DNA of 64,000 nt from Icerya purchasi (GCA_039619475.1 CM077115.1:448559292-448623291), one strand, 5' to 3'. Counted from the stretch's first letter, positions 37,424 to 50,485 are shown. A program made the numbers and translations. The notes: a model not told the origin generated them from the letters alone.

Positions 37424-38864
37424 GTCCGGGTAAAATAGACAAAAAACATGCTCGTTTAGTGAAATTCTTATAACCTAGACTTCTTGGGCTTAATATTTAG
37501 CTAAAAATTAGTGGAATGCAACCCTGAATTTGTGAGTATGTGGAAGGTGCGGAACCATTACTTATATCGAGTTGAAAAAAAAAATGAGTTTTTTTTTAGT
37601 TTTTTGTGATTATCTCGGTAAATAAGCCTCAAATCGACACGAGGTATAATACTTGTCGATTTTGTTCCTGAGTAAATTTTACACAATGGTAGGCTATTGC
37701 GAAAATTCGCAAAAATGATTTAACAATACAAAATTAGCGATGAAAATGAAAACAGGCAAAAAGTTCAAATTGTTGCCGTTCCGTTAATTTTCCTTAAAAC
37801 TCATTGAAACTTTCGGAAAATGTTGCTCTTGGGGTGCTTAAAATAGGTACCTAAGCTGAATTCTCGATAACAATATGGCGGCCTATTGCAAAATTGTAAA
37901 GTAGAAAACGCAATTGACTATATAATTTCGGTCCAGAGATAGCTAGCGACATCAGACAAAACGTAATCGAAAGGTAATTGAAATACTTACGTCCTCTTCA
38001 AATTTCAGATTTTTAAATTAATAGTTGGCTTTGTTATTAACAAAAATGGTCGAGAAAGGGGAACGCTCTGACGTCACACACGGCTCCGGCGCAGCGTGGC
38101 TCCTCGAAGTCCTTACTCGCAAAATAGATTGTACGTCTTAGAATGCACCTACGAAAAAAAACGATTTTTTTTTTTCCATTTTGCGTATTTTTTTCCGTTC
38201 TTTCTGATGGCGCTAACGAAAATTTCAAAAAATTTCAACTTAATGGAAAAATCGTGCAAATTAGCCAATTGTTAATTTAAAAATCTGAAATTTGAAGAGG
38301 ACGTAAGTATTTCAATTACCTTTCGATTACGTTTTGTCTGATGTCGCTAGCTATCTCTGGACCGAAATTATATAGTCAATTGCGTTTTCTACTTTACAAT
38401 TTTGCAATAGGCCGCCATATTGTTATCGAGAATTCAGCTTGGGTACCTATTTTAAGCACCCCAAGAGCTACATTTTCCGAAAGTTTCAATGAGTTTTAAG
38501 GAAAATTAACGGAACGGCAACAATTTGAACTTTTCGTCTGTTTTTATTTTCATTGCTAATTTGGCAATGTTAAATAATTTTCGCGATTTTTCGCTCAATA
38601 GCCTATCCTTCTGTAAAATTTACTCAGGAACAAAATCGACAAGTATTATACCTCGTGTCGATTTGAGGCTTATTTACCGAGATAATCACAAAAAAACTAA
38701 AAAAAAATTTAATTTTTTTTTTTCAACTCGATATAAGTAATGGTTCCGCACCTTCCACATACCCACAAATTTAGGGTTGCATTCCACTGATTTTTAGCTT
38801 AATTTTAAGCCCAAGAAGTCCAGGTTATAAGAATTTCCAAATTCAAATGCTATTTTACCGGGAC
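37424..38864. mobile_element. Foldback element, ~605-bp inverted arms, TA-flanked
   Basis: The left arm (37424-38030) and right arm (38263-38864) are inverted copies of each other. They share, for example, GAAGGTGCGGAACCATTACT, GTCTGATGTCGCTAGCTATC and GAAGAGGACGTAAGTATTTC on opposite strands. The element starts GTCCGGGTAAAATAG and ends CTATTTTACCGGGAC, and TA flanks both ends (37422-37423 and 38865-38866). The ~230-bp spacer is richer in G+C (ACACACGGCTCCGGCGCAGC). No transposase is present. The TA flank suggests mobilisation by a Tc1/mariner-like enzyme, though TA is a very common dinucleotide in this DNA. Confidence 0.88.
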
Positions 38865-38866
38865 TA

Positions 38867-41110
38867 ATATATGTGCAATAGTATGAATTTGCAACTAACC
38901 ATAATTATGATTATTTGTTTCTGGACACTCTCCTAAATTATTTATACACTTTTTAGCAATTTCCCTTTTTGTTAAAATATTGGAGCATATGTAATTGCAT
39001 GATCTGGTGAATTATTAATAGTGTTATATTAAAGCCTGATGCATTATGGCACGAACAATTAAGTATGCAAATTTATATATTATTGTTTTTTTTTATAATA
39101 TTTTTTAAAAAAATAAAAGATTGGGAAATATGAATCGGTAAGTGTGATTTAGTGGTAGTCTCATGCGACAAATTTCTTCTTAAGTTTTCAAATATATCTG
39201 TTGCCTCTTGCCCGTTGAGGGCAAAGACAATCCTCGGCTAATATTAAGGATTATTTACCAATAATAGCCAAGCCTGTCCGGTGTAGCAACAAAAAAAGTT
39301 TGCAAACAAAATATTCACATGGCATACATTCGGGTAATTTTTTTCTTTCGTAAGGGGGCTGTTAGTTTTTTTGTCTCAAATTTCGGTAGCTATGTTTCCC
39401 AGATATCGTAATATTTAGAAATAAATGGTTTTTGATTCCGTTCTTTTTTCTTTTTTTTTCATCTACTTTTGCGCTTTCAAGTTTTTAAAATAAATGGTTC
39501 TTCGAATCTGGAAATGGTTTTTTTATTACTGCTTTTTAAAATTTTTATTGACGTAGTTTGATCGTTTCTCCGTTCAATTTAGTATTTGTCTTTTATTCTT
39601 TTCCTTATTCTTGATACTGAACTTGATTTTTCTGTATCCTTTTATGTTTTTACAAATTTATCTCTTTATGTAAAATTATGTTTTTTATTTTTACCAGTTT
39701 CTTACATTATGTTTTAGAACCATTTTTTCATTAAATAGCTAGAGCACCAAAATACAAAACTGTACGAAGAACAGAATTTGCAGAATATACGGATGGGATA
39801 TTTAGGGTAGGTTAAAATAAATGAAAGCGATCTTATATGAAAATTGTAGTGAACCGCATTCCCGGAAGTATCTGAGAAGTGTGAAAATCAAAGACCAAAG
39901 TTCTTAAAAAATTTCATTTAGAGTTGAAATACGTTGCTTAATGTTTTGCATCAAAAGTTTTTTGCAGCCGAATATTTATGTTTTATTCGAATTCATTGTA
40001 ACAGTAAAAATTTAGGGTCGGCAAAATGGATGAAAACTGAACCAAAAATTTAGTTCTTTCGGTTACATTTCTTCGATTACCTGTTCTAGTTGCGCAACTC
40101 TTTTTTAAAGTCTTTCATTCTAATATCAGATTTTTGTATAGATACGGTTGAAATTTCTTTTTTTTTAGGTATGCGAATAAGTCATGGGTCTTGTGTCGTT
40201 AATTTCAATAGTTTCTAATAAGTTGAATTTTGCAAGAATTTAAGGTCACTGAATTCAAGGAATCTGCAGAATAATAGACATAATGAGCAAAAGGATAAAT
40301 TGTTTTAATGTGGGTTTGAACCGCGCTAATTTTACGCAGCAATGGTCTTGCCCCATTAAATATGGAGTTTCGATGATAAATATTTTCACATGTTCTAATA
40401 TAACTTTCACTAAGCCTTCTCCCGTTTAATCTATTTCAGGAATGAAACACAAAAAAAATCTTCTTTTTAAACAAATTTACCTACATAAATATATATAGCT
40501 AACACAGATTGACATCTATTCAGTATCCGATACGTTTGCCGTTATATCATTTAATGTAATGAATTAGCAGTTTCAAATTCGTTTTACTGTTTTCCAAGCA
40601 AATATTATTACAATTTAATATCGAATTTTCACTTATTGGGCTATTATATTTATCTCGCTTTCCTGGTGTCCTTCTAAAAACAGCTTCATCAGAGATCAGG
40701 TATCAACTCTTCGGTATCTTAAAATGGTCTTGAAATACGAACTATATCTCAATGTCCTCGTAATGCTGATTGTTTACCGCGTAAAATTCGGGCGCCCTCC
40801 TCCTTAAATACGCCACTGTTATTTTCTTTAACCGTGCATTGCCAACCATACGTTTTTCTAAGGGGTGAATCGTTATTAAACTAAAAAATTTTATGCCACA
40901 TGTTGCAATATCGTTCTTATTGTTCATACATGTATGTCTTCTGTAATCAGTGTGTGTTAAGTGTGTGAAAGAAGCAGCTTTTACTCGTGTTCCGTTGGTA
41001 AGTAATTAAGTTTTCGTACAAGTCACCCCACCTCAGAAGTGTATTGTTGACATTTGTGCTGTAAATGTTAACACACCTACGAAGCGTATTGTTGGCATCG
41101 TAGGTTAATT
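38867..41110. other. AT-rich region, no gene recognised
   Basis: Long T-rich stretches and scattered short ORFs without motifs. Near 40780-40818, GGGCGCCCTCCTCCTTAAAT followed by ACGCCACTG looks like another hAT-type terminus ending at 40818. I could not find its partner end or a matching 8-bp duplication. Confidence 0.45.
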
Positions 41111-41119
41111 TTTACTACA

Positions 41120-41702
41120 TCGAACGAATAAAATAAAGTAACGCTTTTATCGACGTTACACGATGATAATGGGATCAACACTTCAAATGAAAAATCGCAG
41201 ATCATATTAAATTATAGTGCGACTAAAGGAGCTGTCGATATCTTCGATCAACTTTGCCAAAGTATCAATTGTGGGCGAGCGACGAGAAGGTGGTCATTAG
41301 CCTTTTTTTTTTTTTTTATAATATGCTGAATATGACTATTGCCAACAGTTATGTCGTATATTTACATTATTTTTTCAAGAAAAATTCTACTCCAAACCCA
41401 ATAAACAGATTTGACTTTATACTCAGCCTTTCTGATTAAATTCTTAACCTATGGTTACAAAAACGGTTAAAATTACAAATACCGAATGAATTGAAGGTAA
41501 TTATTCAAAAATGTTTAAAAATTCCAGAAATAGAAGCTCGTTGGTGTAAAAAAGTGAATCATCTAGCAGGCAATATTGTACCTATTGCCATTACAGTAAG
41601 AGAAGCGAATGTCGAAAATGAAATGCCACAATCGTCAAAAGTCTGTCTGTGGTGATCACCATCGTAAAGTTTGTGTACGATGTTGTGAAGAAAATTTTTA
41701 AT
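41120..41702 (+). pseudogene. piggyBac transposase C-terminal remnant
   Basis: The plus strand reads, with frameshifts, VTLLSTLHDDNG, NYSATKGAVDIFDQLCQS, GRATRRWSLAFF, YNMLNMTIANSYVVYLHYFF, INRFDFILSL and LQKRLKLQIP, ending with a cysteine/histidine-rich tail (RCHNRQK, CGDHHRKVCVRCCEENF). The phrase Y-TKG-VD-FDQ...R-TRRW...N is the conserved third part of piggyBac (DDE_Tnp_1_7) transposases, with the final catalytic D in KGAVDIFDQ, and the Cys-rich tail is the usual C-terminal zinc-binding domain. A poly-T run near 41302-41318 and a TAA near 41438 break the frame. The N-terminal two thirds are missing. Found alone, it is a dead fragment. Confidence 0.85.
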
Positions 41703-41706
41703 CTTA

Positions 41707-41708
41707 TC

Positions 41709-41775
<67 letters not shown>
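41707..41775 (+). repeat. (TAA)n microsatellite
   Basis: About 22 to 23 uninterrupted AAT/TAA units immediately after the piggyBac remnant. Confidence 0.98.
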
Positions 41776-41777
<2 letters not shown>

Positions 41778-43590
41778 TATAATAAAACAGTGAATAATAG
41801 GATTTGATTACTGGCTTAGAAAGTATTAGAAGAAATGTTATTTTTGCATATACGTTCGTAATACATACACGTTTGTATCTATTCTGGTCGTAAGTATATA
41901 TATATATATTTCTTGAAAAATTACTTTTATTGTGGATCTAAAAACATATTTTAAAGGAATTTATTATTTTTTTACACGCATTATATTTACACGTTACAAT
42001 TTATCTGAAAAACTTCTGCACTTTTTGCCAAAATGTATACTATTTATGTCTAGCACACAAAATACAAAAGTTTTTACAATCATTTCGTTAAATATTTACA
42101 TAAAAATAATATCTAGATGATGCTACATAAATTTCGGAATGACGGAATTCATAAAAATACTCTAATCCGTTGGAATTTAAATCCTAATCGCGTGTACGTC
42201 TCAGAGGCGTATAATTGGCAGCGACCGATAAAAATTAACGTTGGCAATGCAGATTTAAGTAATTCTGATTAATATAATTTTTTTATATTATATCGGTCCC
42301 AATTAATATTCCATTGTAATTTTTTTTCTTATTTCTCCCACGTTGTACCGGTATACTATACCGTAATCAACGGTGAGGATATACAAAACATAACTTGTGG
42401 TTCGCCCCCCCCCCCATTAGGAGTATGGAGCTTTTATTATTTAAACCGTTACTACATTAGTGTCAGATATGAAAGATTTAAACTGGTTGTATGATATTAA
42501 TATTAAAGCGGTACTTCCATCTGCGTTTGTAGGACATCTCGACACACCCCATGTTCTTTTTAATCGTCTGGCAGGGTTTTCTCCGGCTAGAGTCCCATTT
42601 TCCTAATGTTGGCGTTACACCCCGGGGGGGGGGGATTTTAGTTGATTATAAAATTTCTGATAAAATGCGCCATGCGAAATTTATCGATAGATGGAATGTG
42701 GGAGATCGTGATGTAACGTCTCATTGGATACGTATTTTGGAGCCGATGTTTATCGTACGTAATATCTCGGACTGTTGGCGCTGCTGAATTATCCGAGCAT
42801 TTGACCGTATTATTATGAAAATAGCAAAACAAACGGAATGTATGCTAATCTAAGCATTCTTAACTGATTTTGTTCGTTTCCTACTTCTTTTTCGTAATTA
42901 TATTGATTGCAATATTTTATGATATCAGCAAACCGGATAGCAGAATGCTCTGTAATTAACATTTTATTATTTGAATTATTATTGCCGATAGCGCTCAATT
43001 TTCAATTCTTAGTATTTTTACATTAAAAAGCAGATCAAATTTAAGGGTTTTCATTTCATTCATAGCATCTGCATTGATATGATTAACGTTGTAACGCTTT
43101 TAGAGATCAACATTTCGTATCAACTTTAAGGCTATCGCGCATTAATCGCTTCAACATCGGTTTTTAACAGAGCTTCAATTGGACCGGATCGGTATTTAAG
43201 ACATTTCGGGCTGCGATTCGCATGACTCACTATAAATGTGATCCGTACAATTATGGTGGGATAGACTTCGCGTTTAGGTGAACCTGCAATTGTAAGCTGG
43301 TATTTATCGCGAGATGCGTCGTTAAAGAGTGTTCAAAAAAAAAAAAATGGCTGCTCTAAGATAGTTCAATTTATAGTGCCCAGCAGTCGACTAAGATCTT
43401 TAAAATTATGGCAAGCCAGGATGTCACGCTGCACTTATCTAAAATATTATTGTAATCACTCAGTAATGCTTCCATTGAAGAACATGAAAAATGCTGTGTC
43501 TTAGCTTTCCGCGTGTGAAACAAAAGCATTTTTCCCGGCAGTCGAATGATGGAACTTTAACACCCATTTTTTCCAATAAAAATGGAGAAA
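41776..43590. other. AT-rich region, no gene recognised
   Basis: Two C- or G-homopolymer sites (CCCCCCCCCC near 42406-42416 and GGGGGGGGGG near 42624-42634) may be ends of decayed MITEs of the same GC-run type as copies 1-3, but I could not pair them. No coding motif recognised. Confidence 0.45.
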
Positions 43591-43599
43591 TTATCTCTC

Positions 43600-44030
43600 C
43601 ATGAAGTATTTCATACAAGAAATAGAGACCCCAACAACACGTCTGCGACTCGCAAGAATCTTAAAATTAAATGTATCTAATAAATCTGCGTGAACTACAT
43701 TAGTTGGAAAATACCTAACACGTTTAAAAAATAAATACTTTAAAAACTGCATCTGAACTGCTTCTATTTTTTCGATCATTATTCTAGAGGAGGGATTCCA
43801 AATGATAGTTGCAAACTCTAATATCGAGCGGACTAAATTGGTATATAATGTGACTAATGTATCTTCAACAACGTACATATATAGTTTTTACAAATTTCTG
43901 AATAAAAAACCCAACCTCCTTTTTGCTTTACCAATCTCGTATGTAATAAATGAGCATTGAAAGAATCAAAAATTATCCCCCTAAATCCCGAATTTCATTT
44001 GCAGTTTCCAGGTGTAAACGTTCCCCTTAT
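43600..44030 (-). pseudogene. LINE reverse transcriptase thumb remnant
   Basis: The minus strand at 43591-43878 reads TLVTLYTNLVRSILEFATII, WNPSS and IEKIEAVQMQFLKYLFF. This is the LY-LVRS-LEYAS-VW-P...IE-VQ--FL signature that follows the reverse transcriptase core in Jockey/I/R1-type LINEs. Upstream on the minus strand, with frameshifts, EIRDLG, IIFDSFNAHLLH and KNY fit the preceding IRDLGVIFD segment. There is no catalytic FADD box and no 3' tail here, so this is a truncated, mutated fragment. Confidence 0.8.
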
Positions 44031-44039
44031 ACCGTATAA

Positions 44040-47000
44040 GTTGATTTAATTTTCGCGTAAAAGTAATATGATAACACTATGATGTATTTACCCGGAGTCT
44101 ATTGTTTATACTCTAACTTCGAAAATGTTCGCTATCTATTTGTAGTAGTGATAACATCATTGCTGTTCTTTTATTTCTTTAAATATGTCTGAAAAGTAAC
44201 TTTCAAATAATTATAATAATTCTCCGGAAAACCCACTTCAAAAAAAAAACAAAAAAACTCACATTTAATATGATTTCAAATTATTGATATAATTCGAATT
44301 TTGTGCGAACTCTAATAAAGTACTAATGTTGATTAGGAATTATCGTAATCTTTTTACACATAGTATATTTTACTGTAAAGTATGTAATTCTTTATCAAAT
44401 AAAAAAAAACAAAAAACGATTCATTGGGTTGTTCTTTATCGAACTTATTATTACGTAAGAAACTTTTATGGGAATCACTAAGGTATTCTCAGTGATTTTG
44501 GAAAAAACTGAATTGAACAAAATGAGGATTTCGAAGATCAAGAAAAAAAGAAGGATGAGCTTAAAGAAAGAACTAATAGAAATGTCAATGAAATAAAAGA
44601 ATTTTTATAAATCAAACCATCACTCGGAACTATTGTGAATTAAACTGAATGAAAAAACAAATAAACCGCAAAGTTGAAAAAGATCAGAAAATGGTAAAAG
44701 AAGTACGGTTTAAAGCTGTAAAAAAGGCTTTGTGACAAGTTGTTCCTTTAAATAAACGAAATAACAGATTATCGTGACAAAAAAGTTTTCGTGATAATGC
44801 GTGGAGCATTTAATGTTATGTCTGCTTTATGCGTCTAAGAGAACAGTGTATTTTTTCCTTTGTGTAGGGAACATTGTGTATCATAAATATGTCTCAGGGC
44901 TCAGAAAGAGCGCGATTCTTTTAATGAAAATAAGTATCAATTGAGAAATTTAAGCATTTCTTTACACACTGCGGGCTGAATGAACCACCGTTCCTGCCCT
45001 AAATGAAAACCGCATTACCTTTTTTCAATAAACTATTTCTTGTACCATCAAAATTATTCTAGCCATTTAGAAGGATTACTAATTGAAAAGATTTTTCGGA
45101 ATCCATATTTCTCTATATACTTTCAATATTTTTGTCGCTTCAGCTGCTCAATTCTTTTGGAGGGGTTCACATTGTGAATTTGTATTTTTTCCGTTGATTT
45201 CTTATTCTTCCCTAGAAATATCAAATTGCGAATTGACGTACGTGTACGTTTTGCACATTACCAGTATTTGTTTGTTTTTTTTTTAATTTTTCGTTATTTG
45301 ATAGATGAGTTCAAAGTTGGCTTTTGATCCGACATTGTAGGCGTTATTGTGTAAAGTTGAAAGCTAACATTAGCATTCTTGACTCGATACTGTACGGCGG
45401 GATTTTCAAGTTGAAAAGTGGCAATAGTGCTTTTGCATTGAAATAATGACTTCTTCGAAAAACCCGTTATATGTATCGTAAAAACACTTATAGTTGTCTG
45501 TACTCGGTATTGAAAGGTCTACTTAATTTAAAATTTTTAATAAGTGAGTGTTCAAAAGTTATTACAGTTTTGTGAGTCATAACGGATGCAAACAACACGG
45601 TCAATCAGTCTTTACAGATTTTCCAGAAATCACCGATGCCTTTCCCAAAATAAATCAGCGCAGAAAGACACAAGGCTTGCAACTTTAGGTAATAGTGACT
45701 TTAAAAGACATTTTATAATTTTGCATATCCGTTTAGTACAACTCTGTTACGAGACAAATCGATACTCACATATGAATTTAGCAGCATTGAATAGCAGTTG
45801 AAATTAAATCACCTTAGGCCTTAATGGATAATAAAACGAGATAATCGTAGACGATTGTGGAGATTCATATAATAAGTAACAGAATGTATATATTCCGCTT
45901 CTACATTTAGTAACGATAGGCTCACACATCTCTTTTTGTGAGGACTGACTTTTACGGAGGTTGACTAATAGTTAATATACCGCAAAGATGTTCTTAATAG
46001 ACCGACATCTGGGTACGGTTACATACTCGGAAGTGTATTTCGTATTTGGGGTCATACATACATGTCCGACATGGCGCATGATGTACCAACGTTGCATTCC
46101 GCGGACTCACGATCAGAGTTGAATTTATTTCTAATATTGTTAACGTAGTTGAGAAGCGGATCGCTAACATTTTAACAAAAAGGGGGCAGATATTTCCAGT
46201 CGTTGTTTATTCAGTTTTATTTATAGTTTGTTGGTTTTTTTTTTTTTTTTCAACTGTAAAATAAGAGTTAGCAAAACCAACCGATCCACAAATTCGGTTA
46301 TTTTTGATAATTTAAATTATTACTAATTCGTCGTAATCATTTTTAAGATCACATTTACAAATTATTTTAAAATGAAAAATCCAAATTATTAGCGTAACTG
46401 CTGTTTGTTCAAACTTTTTTTTCGAGATTTGTTTTGTTTGTGGCGATTTTTGCGGTACCTCGGTGTACGAAACTTTGAATGAATTATTTTTTCACTCCGG
46501 TTAAAATGCACCGTGATTTCGAAGACTTCAAATTTATTACCGTTACAGAAATTTATGATAATCGAGGAAATTATTTCAAAATCTAGTAAGAAAAATTGAA
46601 AAAAACTTCTCAAAAGCCTAAAAAAGCAGCTTTTTTAAATCTCGTTATAAAATTTAATTAAAGTTATTAAAGTATACGAAATATCCATTGCATGTGAGTT
46701 CATACCATGCGCGTTTTATTGCAGTACTTCTGTAACGCTGTTTAAAAATTTACATATAATTTCTGCACACATAAATCGAATTAAAATTAACGCGCCTTTA
46801 TTGAGGAAATTAAAATAATTATAAATTAAATTATGTACGTGACATTGAATGTTACGCGTGTTCGGACAATGATTATAAAATCCTGTTAGGTTATTTAGAG
46901 AATATTTGAGTTAAAAAAAAAAAAAAAAAAAAAAATCGCTTAACTTAAAAACTGCCACTCAATGAGAGATTGATAATCTTAGAGGGAGCATCTCCAAGTA

Positions 47001-47880
47001 CTTGCATCGTGGATGAGTTATCAGGCGCTAGAGATTTAATTCCACGCTAGTTTTGCGTCTCAGGATGCTGAAGGCATTATCATTTTTTCCTAAATAGGGA
47101 ACATGTATGTTCGAGTGTTATGCTCTAGTTAAAATTATTGATTTATAAACTAGAAATAAAAGCAAAAAAACAATATATTCAAAGAAGATGGAAACTAGAA
47201 ATTACAAAGAAACCCAGTCGAAGAAGCAATTAGATTAGATTTAGAATACGAACTTACCGCATAATCTTGATAAGCCTACTAAATATTTATCGCGCCAACC
47301 GTGATGTGGTCGAATAATCATTGAACGAGCACAATATAGCTAACATAATTATCACTTCGAAAACTTTTTTTTTTTTTTTTTTTTCTATTACTCTTGGCGT
47401 GCTTGAAAAAAAAATTGGTAATGCCGATTGCAGAATATTCAAATAAAACAAGTTCAGTCAAGCATGATGTTTCATGCGCTGAGGATTCCGTATATAAATT
47501 ACAGACACATATAATTTACGTTTGCATAATATTAAATTCAAAACAAAGAAATCTGATTCTTCACGTTACAAAAAAGGAGAGATGGGTCATTTTTCGCGCT
47601 TTTTGAACTTTTCGCCACCTTCGAAATTTTCGTTGGCTAAATGAAATACTGCTTCAGATTCCCGACCAATCCATCGATCATATTTTCGGGAAAAAGATAT
47701 TTTCTTCAAAAATTTCGAGCTTCGCTACCCGTGTGCGCTTGTGTGATAATGCTTACTCGGGTTACGTTCAATTGCCCATTGAATCTCTATTATATCTACT
47801 TTTATGTTCATTTCTATATTTTATTTTATATTGTTCCTTCTTATTAGCTTCATTTCTGGCTCCGTCGTTATCTAATTTTC
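44040..47880. other. AT-rich region, no gene recognised
   Basis: Includes a 22-base A run near 46914-46935 and a 20-base T run near 47365-47384. ORFs up to 74 codons show no recognisable motif. Nothing supports a gene here. Confidence 0.5.
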
Positions 47881-48780
47881 AAAATTCATCGCTAATTTAA
47901 AATAATGCTAGATTCCCTTGATGAAGGAGGTAAATTTCCTCCTAATCCACCCCGTAGTGCTACCAAAAAGCATCATTAACTCGGTCACATTTCTTGAAAC
48001 CGCTAACAAAACAAAACTGTTCAGTAATTACCTTATTGAATCTAACAACATCGTACTTCTCTCTGCAGGTGTTCATTCTAAGTTACGGTGCAACTATTAT
48101 TAACTCCAATTCCTCTTCATTTTTTCCAATTCTGATTTCTTCGTTTTGTCTGCTCATCCGGATCTTCCACCTCATACTTGGTTTCTCAAATTTCCTTCTT
48201 TACAGCGTTCACTTCTCTCTGCAATCTGCTGTCTCCGCTTGGAACACGGTTTTCCTTTCCTCATCACTTTTCCATTTCTCACGTACCTCCTTCATTTTGT
48301 TCTCGACACTGTTCTATTTTTTTTTTTTTATATGTGATATTATCCATATTTTTTTCGGATGTTCTTCCTGCGCTGTTGAACGTTCCTCTTTGCACTTTCA
48401 CTTATACTAATGGATCTTTCTACTCCATATAGCACGTTCTTCATCCTCTCCATTGCTTATCCTTCTTTTTATTCGCTCTTGCATTCTTTTTGTCTGGTAT
48501 CCTTGATCGCATAAAGATCTAATGCACTTTCCTATCCTACCCGGTTCTTCGACCAACGTCTAAGCCCCCCTCCCTCTCAAAAAATAATACTAATAAAAAA
48601 ATAAATCAATGAAATCATTAAATTATTTACCTCTTATCTACTTTCCTTGAAGTTACGAATGATTCTCATTCAATTTTCGTCTTAGAAGCGCAATATTTTT
48701 CTGCTTCGTACCTGTCTGGTATAGAATGTACCATTTTTCTCCTCATTTTTTTTTTTTTTCTTTTTATCTGTTTATTTATT
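47880..48780. other. Pyrimidine-rich tract
   Basis: The plus strand is dominated by C and T (TTCTTCGTTTTGTCTGCTC, CTTCACTTCTCTCTGCAATC), producing overlapping S/F/L-rich ORFs at 47994-48410 and 48178-48432. Three open frames overlapping the same bases is what skewed composition gives, so I do not call a gene. CTCTCTGCAG|GTG at about 48060 resembles a splice acceptor but has no supporting exon. Confidence 0.4.
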
Positions 48781-49305
48781 TGATTAAAAGCAGTCGCTCT
48801 TCCGGCTAAAATTCACGCCCAGTTTACCCATAATAATGGACACGGATATTAATTCTGAATGCAATCTGCCGACTTCTATTTACTTATTCCCTTTTCTCAG
48901 TCTAAATATCAGACATCTAAGGCTGAACTTATTTTGCTACTTACAATCATTTGACTTTTAGTAATAGCAATAATAATAATTATAATAATCAAATTAAATT
49001 AAATGCCTTATTATCGTTATTATTATTAAGCAAATTCCATCTGTGCGCAAAATGTGCTTGCGGTGGATTATCAAAATATGTATAATAAAACAACTGAAAA
49101 TAAAAAAATGTATAAAATTGAATGATATAAAAAGAAATTATAATCAAAACGTGATAAATAAATAACTATAGATTATACACCAATTTATATCACAAACATT
49201 TTAAATAAGTAATAATCAAATTGATCGTTCAGAATCTTTTATCTGTGATTTATATGCACAAATTATTTGAATTTATATGTTGTTAAATGGTTCAAGAGTT
49301 ATTGT
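48781..49305. other. AT-rich DNA, no gene recognised
   Basis: Anonymous sequence between the pyrimidine-rich tract and the 5'-truncated LINE. It contains short AAT-type runs around 48965-49030. Confidence 0.45.
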
Positions 49306-49524
49306 ATTTTATTATATGTTATGTTTTTTTTTTTGCAAATATTCTGTGTATTTTTAAAAATTACATTGCTCAAAAAGTTATACAAGACACCTTAGATCTC
49401 CTCCAAAAATGGGCGGATATAAATGGATTAGTCTTCTCAGAATCTAAAACCCACTGTTTTATTTACTAGAAAGTATAAATCCCAAAAACCAACTCTTAAA
49501 TTCAATGGATGTACTCTCGAAGTC

Positions 49525-49532
49525 AAACCATG
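49525..49532. repeat. MITE target duplication, left copy
   Basis: AAACCATG immediately before the MITE; the identical eight bases follow it at 49828-49835. Confidence 0.93.
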
Positions 49533-49827
49533 CATGGGCGTCGCCAGCGGGAGGCAGGGAGGGGCAGCTTCCCCCCCCCCGGAGCCTTGATACTTTTTAA
49601 TCAACTGACATTGATGAGTATTCATAGGTGCGTAATCACGGACAATTTGGAAAACTTATGTTTTCATTAAGATTTTATTCTTGTTTAATAAAATATTAAG
49701 CCTTTACAACTTATAAATTTTATCTTTCCTATAACTCATATCCTCTTTCTATCATCTTGCCCCCTCCCCCCTGGCGGCTAGCAACTCATCTTGCCCCTCT
49801 CTGGCTCATTGGCTGGCGACACCCTTG
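49533..49827. mobile_element. hAT-type MITE (295 bp) inside the LINE
   Basis: Begins CATGGGCGTCGCCAGC and ends GCTGGCGACACCCTTG. The two are 16-bp inverted repeats with two mismatches, resembling the CAGGGGCGTCGCCAGC type of hAT terminus. The flanking 8-bp duplication AAACCATG is perfect. The interior has C- and G-rich subterminal runs (CCCCCCCCCC near 49572; CCCCTCCCCCCTGGCGGCTA near 49762) around an AT core and no coding capacity. Confidence 0.92.
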
Positions 49828-50485
49828 AAACCATGTACTAAATTTCTTGGACTAACCTTTGACAGTAAATTATCTTGGACTCCCCACTGTCTAGGACTTA
49901 AAAAAGACTTAATGAAAACCCTTAATATAATTAAAACTATTAATAAGCCCAAATACGATCCATCCAGAAAATTACTAATGCAATTATATAGATCTCTCAT
50001 TTGGAGTAAAATCGAATATGGATATCCAGCTCTCAATAACGTATCCGACAAAACCTTGGCCATCATAAAACCAATACAAAACGCAGCCATACGAATGTGT
50101 ATCGAACCTCTACCATCCTCACCAATAGATAGTATATTCTGCGAAGCAGCTGAACTTCCCCCACAATTTAGGAAAAATTTGATCACAAACAGGTTCCTCC
50201 TGTCTGCTGTAACTAACCCAACAAATCCAATACAAAACTTGATAAATTCGTACATTAAAAACCCTTCGCGGCAGGCTGAAAAACCAATCACCAATTTTCT
50301 GTCTTTTCTAAAAAAGTAATGAGCTCAATTTTTCAAACCTGAACCAAGAATATCCAAAATTTCCATTCTGGTTATTACAGACCCCAGACATAGATTTTTC
50401 TTTAATAAACTACAGTAAATCCGAAGTCCCTCGCCATATAATTAAAAATCGTTATTACGAAAAAGTTGCTAATTTTCCAAATTAT

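Larger units (their letters stand above)
49312..50319 (+). pseudogene. LINE reverse transcriptase C-terminal part
   Basis: FFANILCIFKNY near 49330-49365 looks like a mutated FADD box. It is followed by DTLDLLQKWADINGLVFSES and, after a +1 frameshift near 49455, FTRKYKSQKPTLKFNGCTLE. The MITE then intervenes. Downstream the frame continues with CTKFLGLTFDSKLSWTPH, LYRSLIWSKIEYGYPAL and IKPIQNAAIRMC. These are the LG--D--L-W--H and L-Y-sLI-S-ieYG motifs of the reverse-transcriptase thumb. Joining the flanks at the duplicated AAACCATG keeps the frame (LEVKPCTKFLG), showing that the MITE inserted into once-coding DNA. Confidence 0.85.

Noticed and set aside
47994..48432. 138-, 63- and 84-codon plus-strand ORFs
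   Set aside because: All arise from the same pyrimidine-rich tract, and the frames overlap. The F/S/L/C-rich translations reflect composition.
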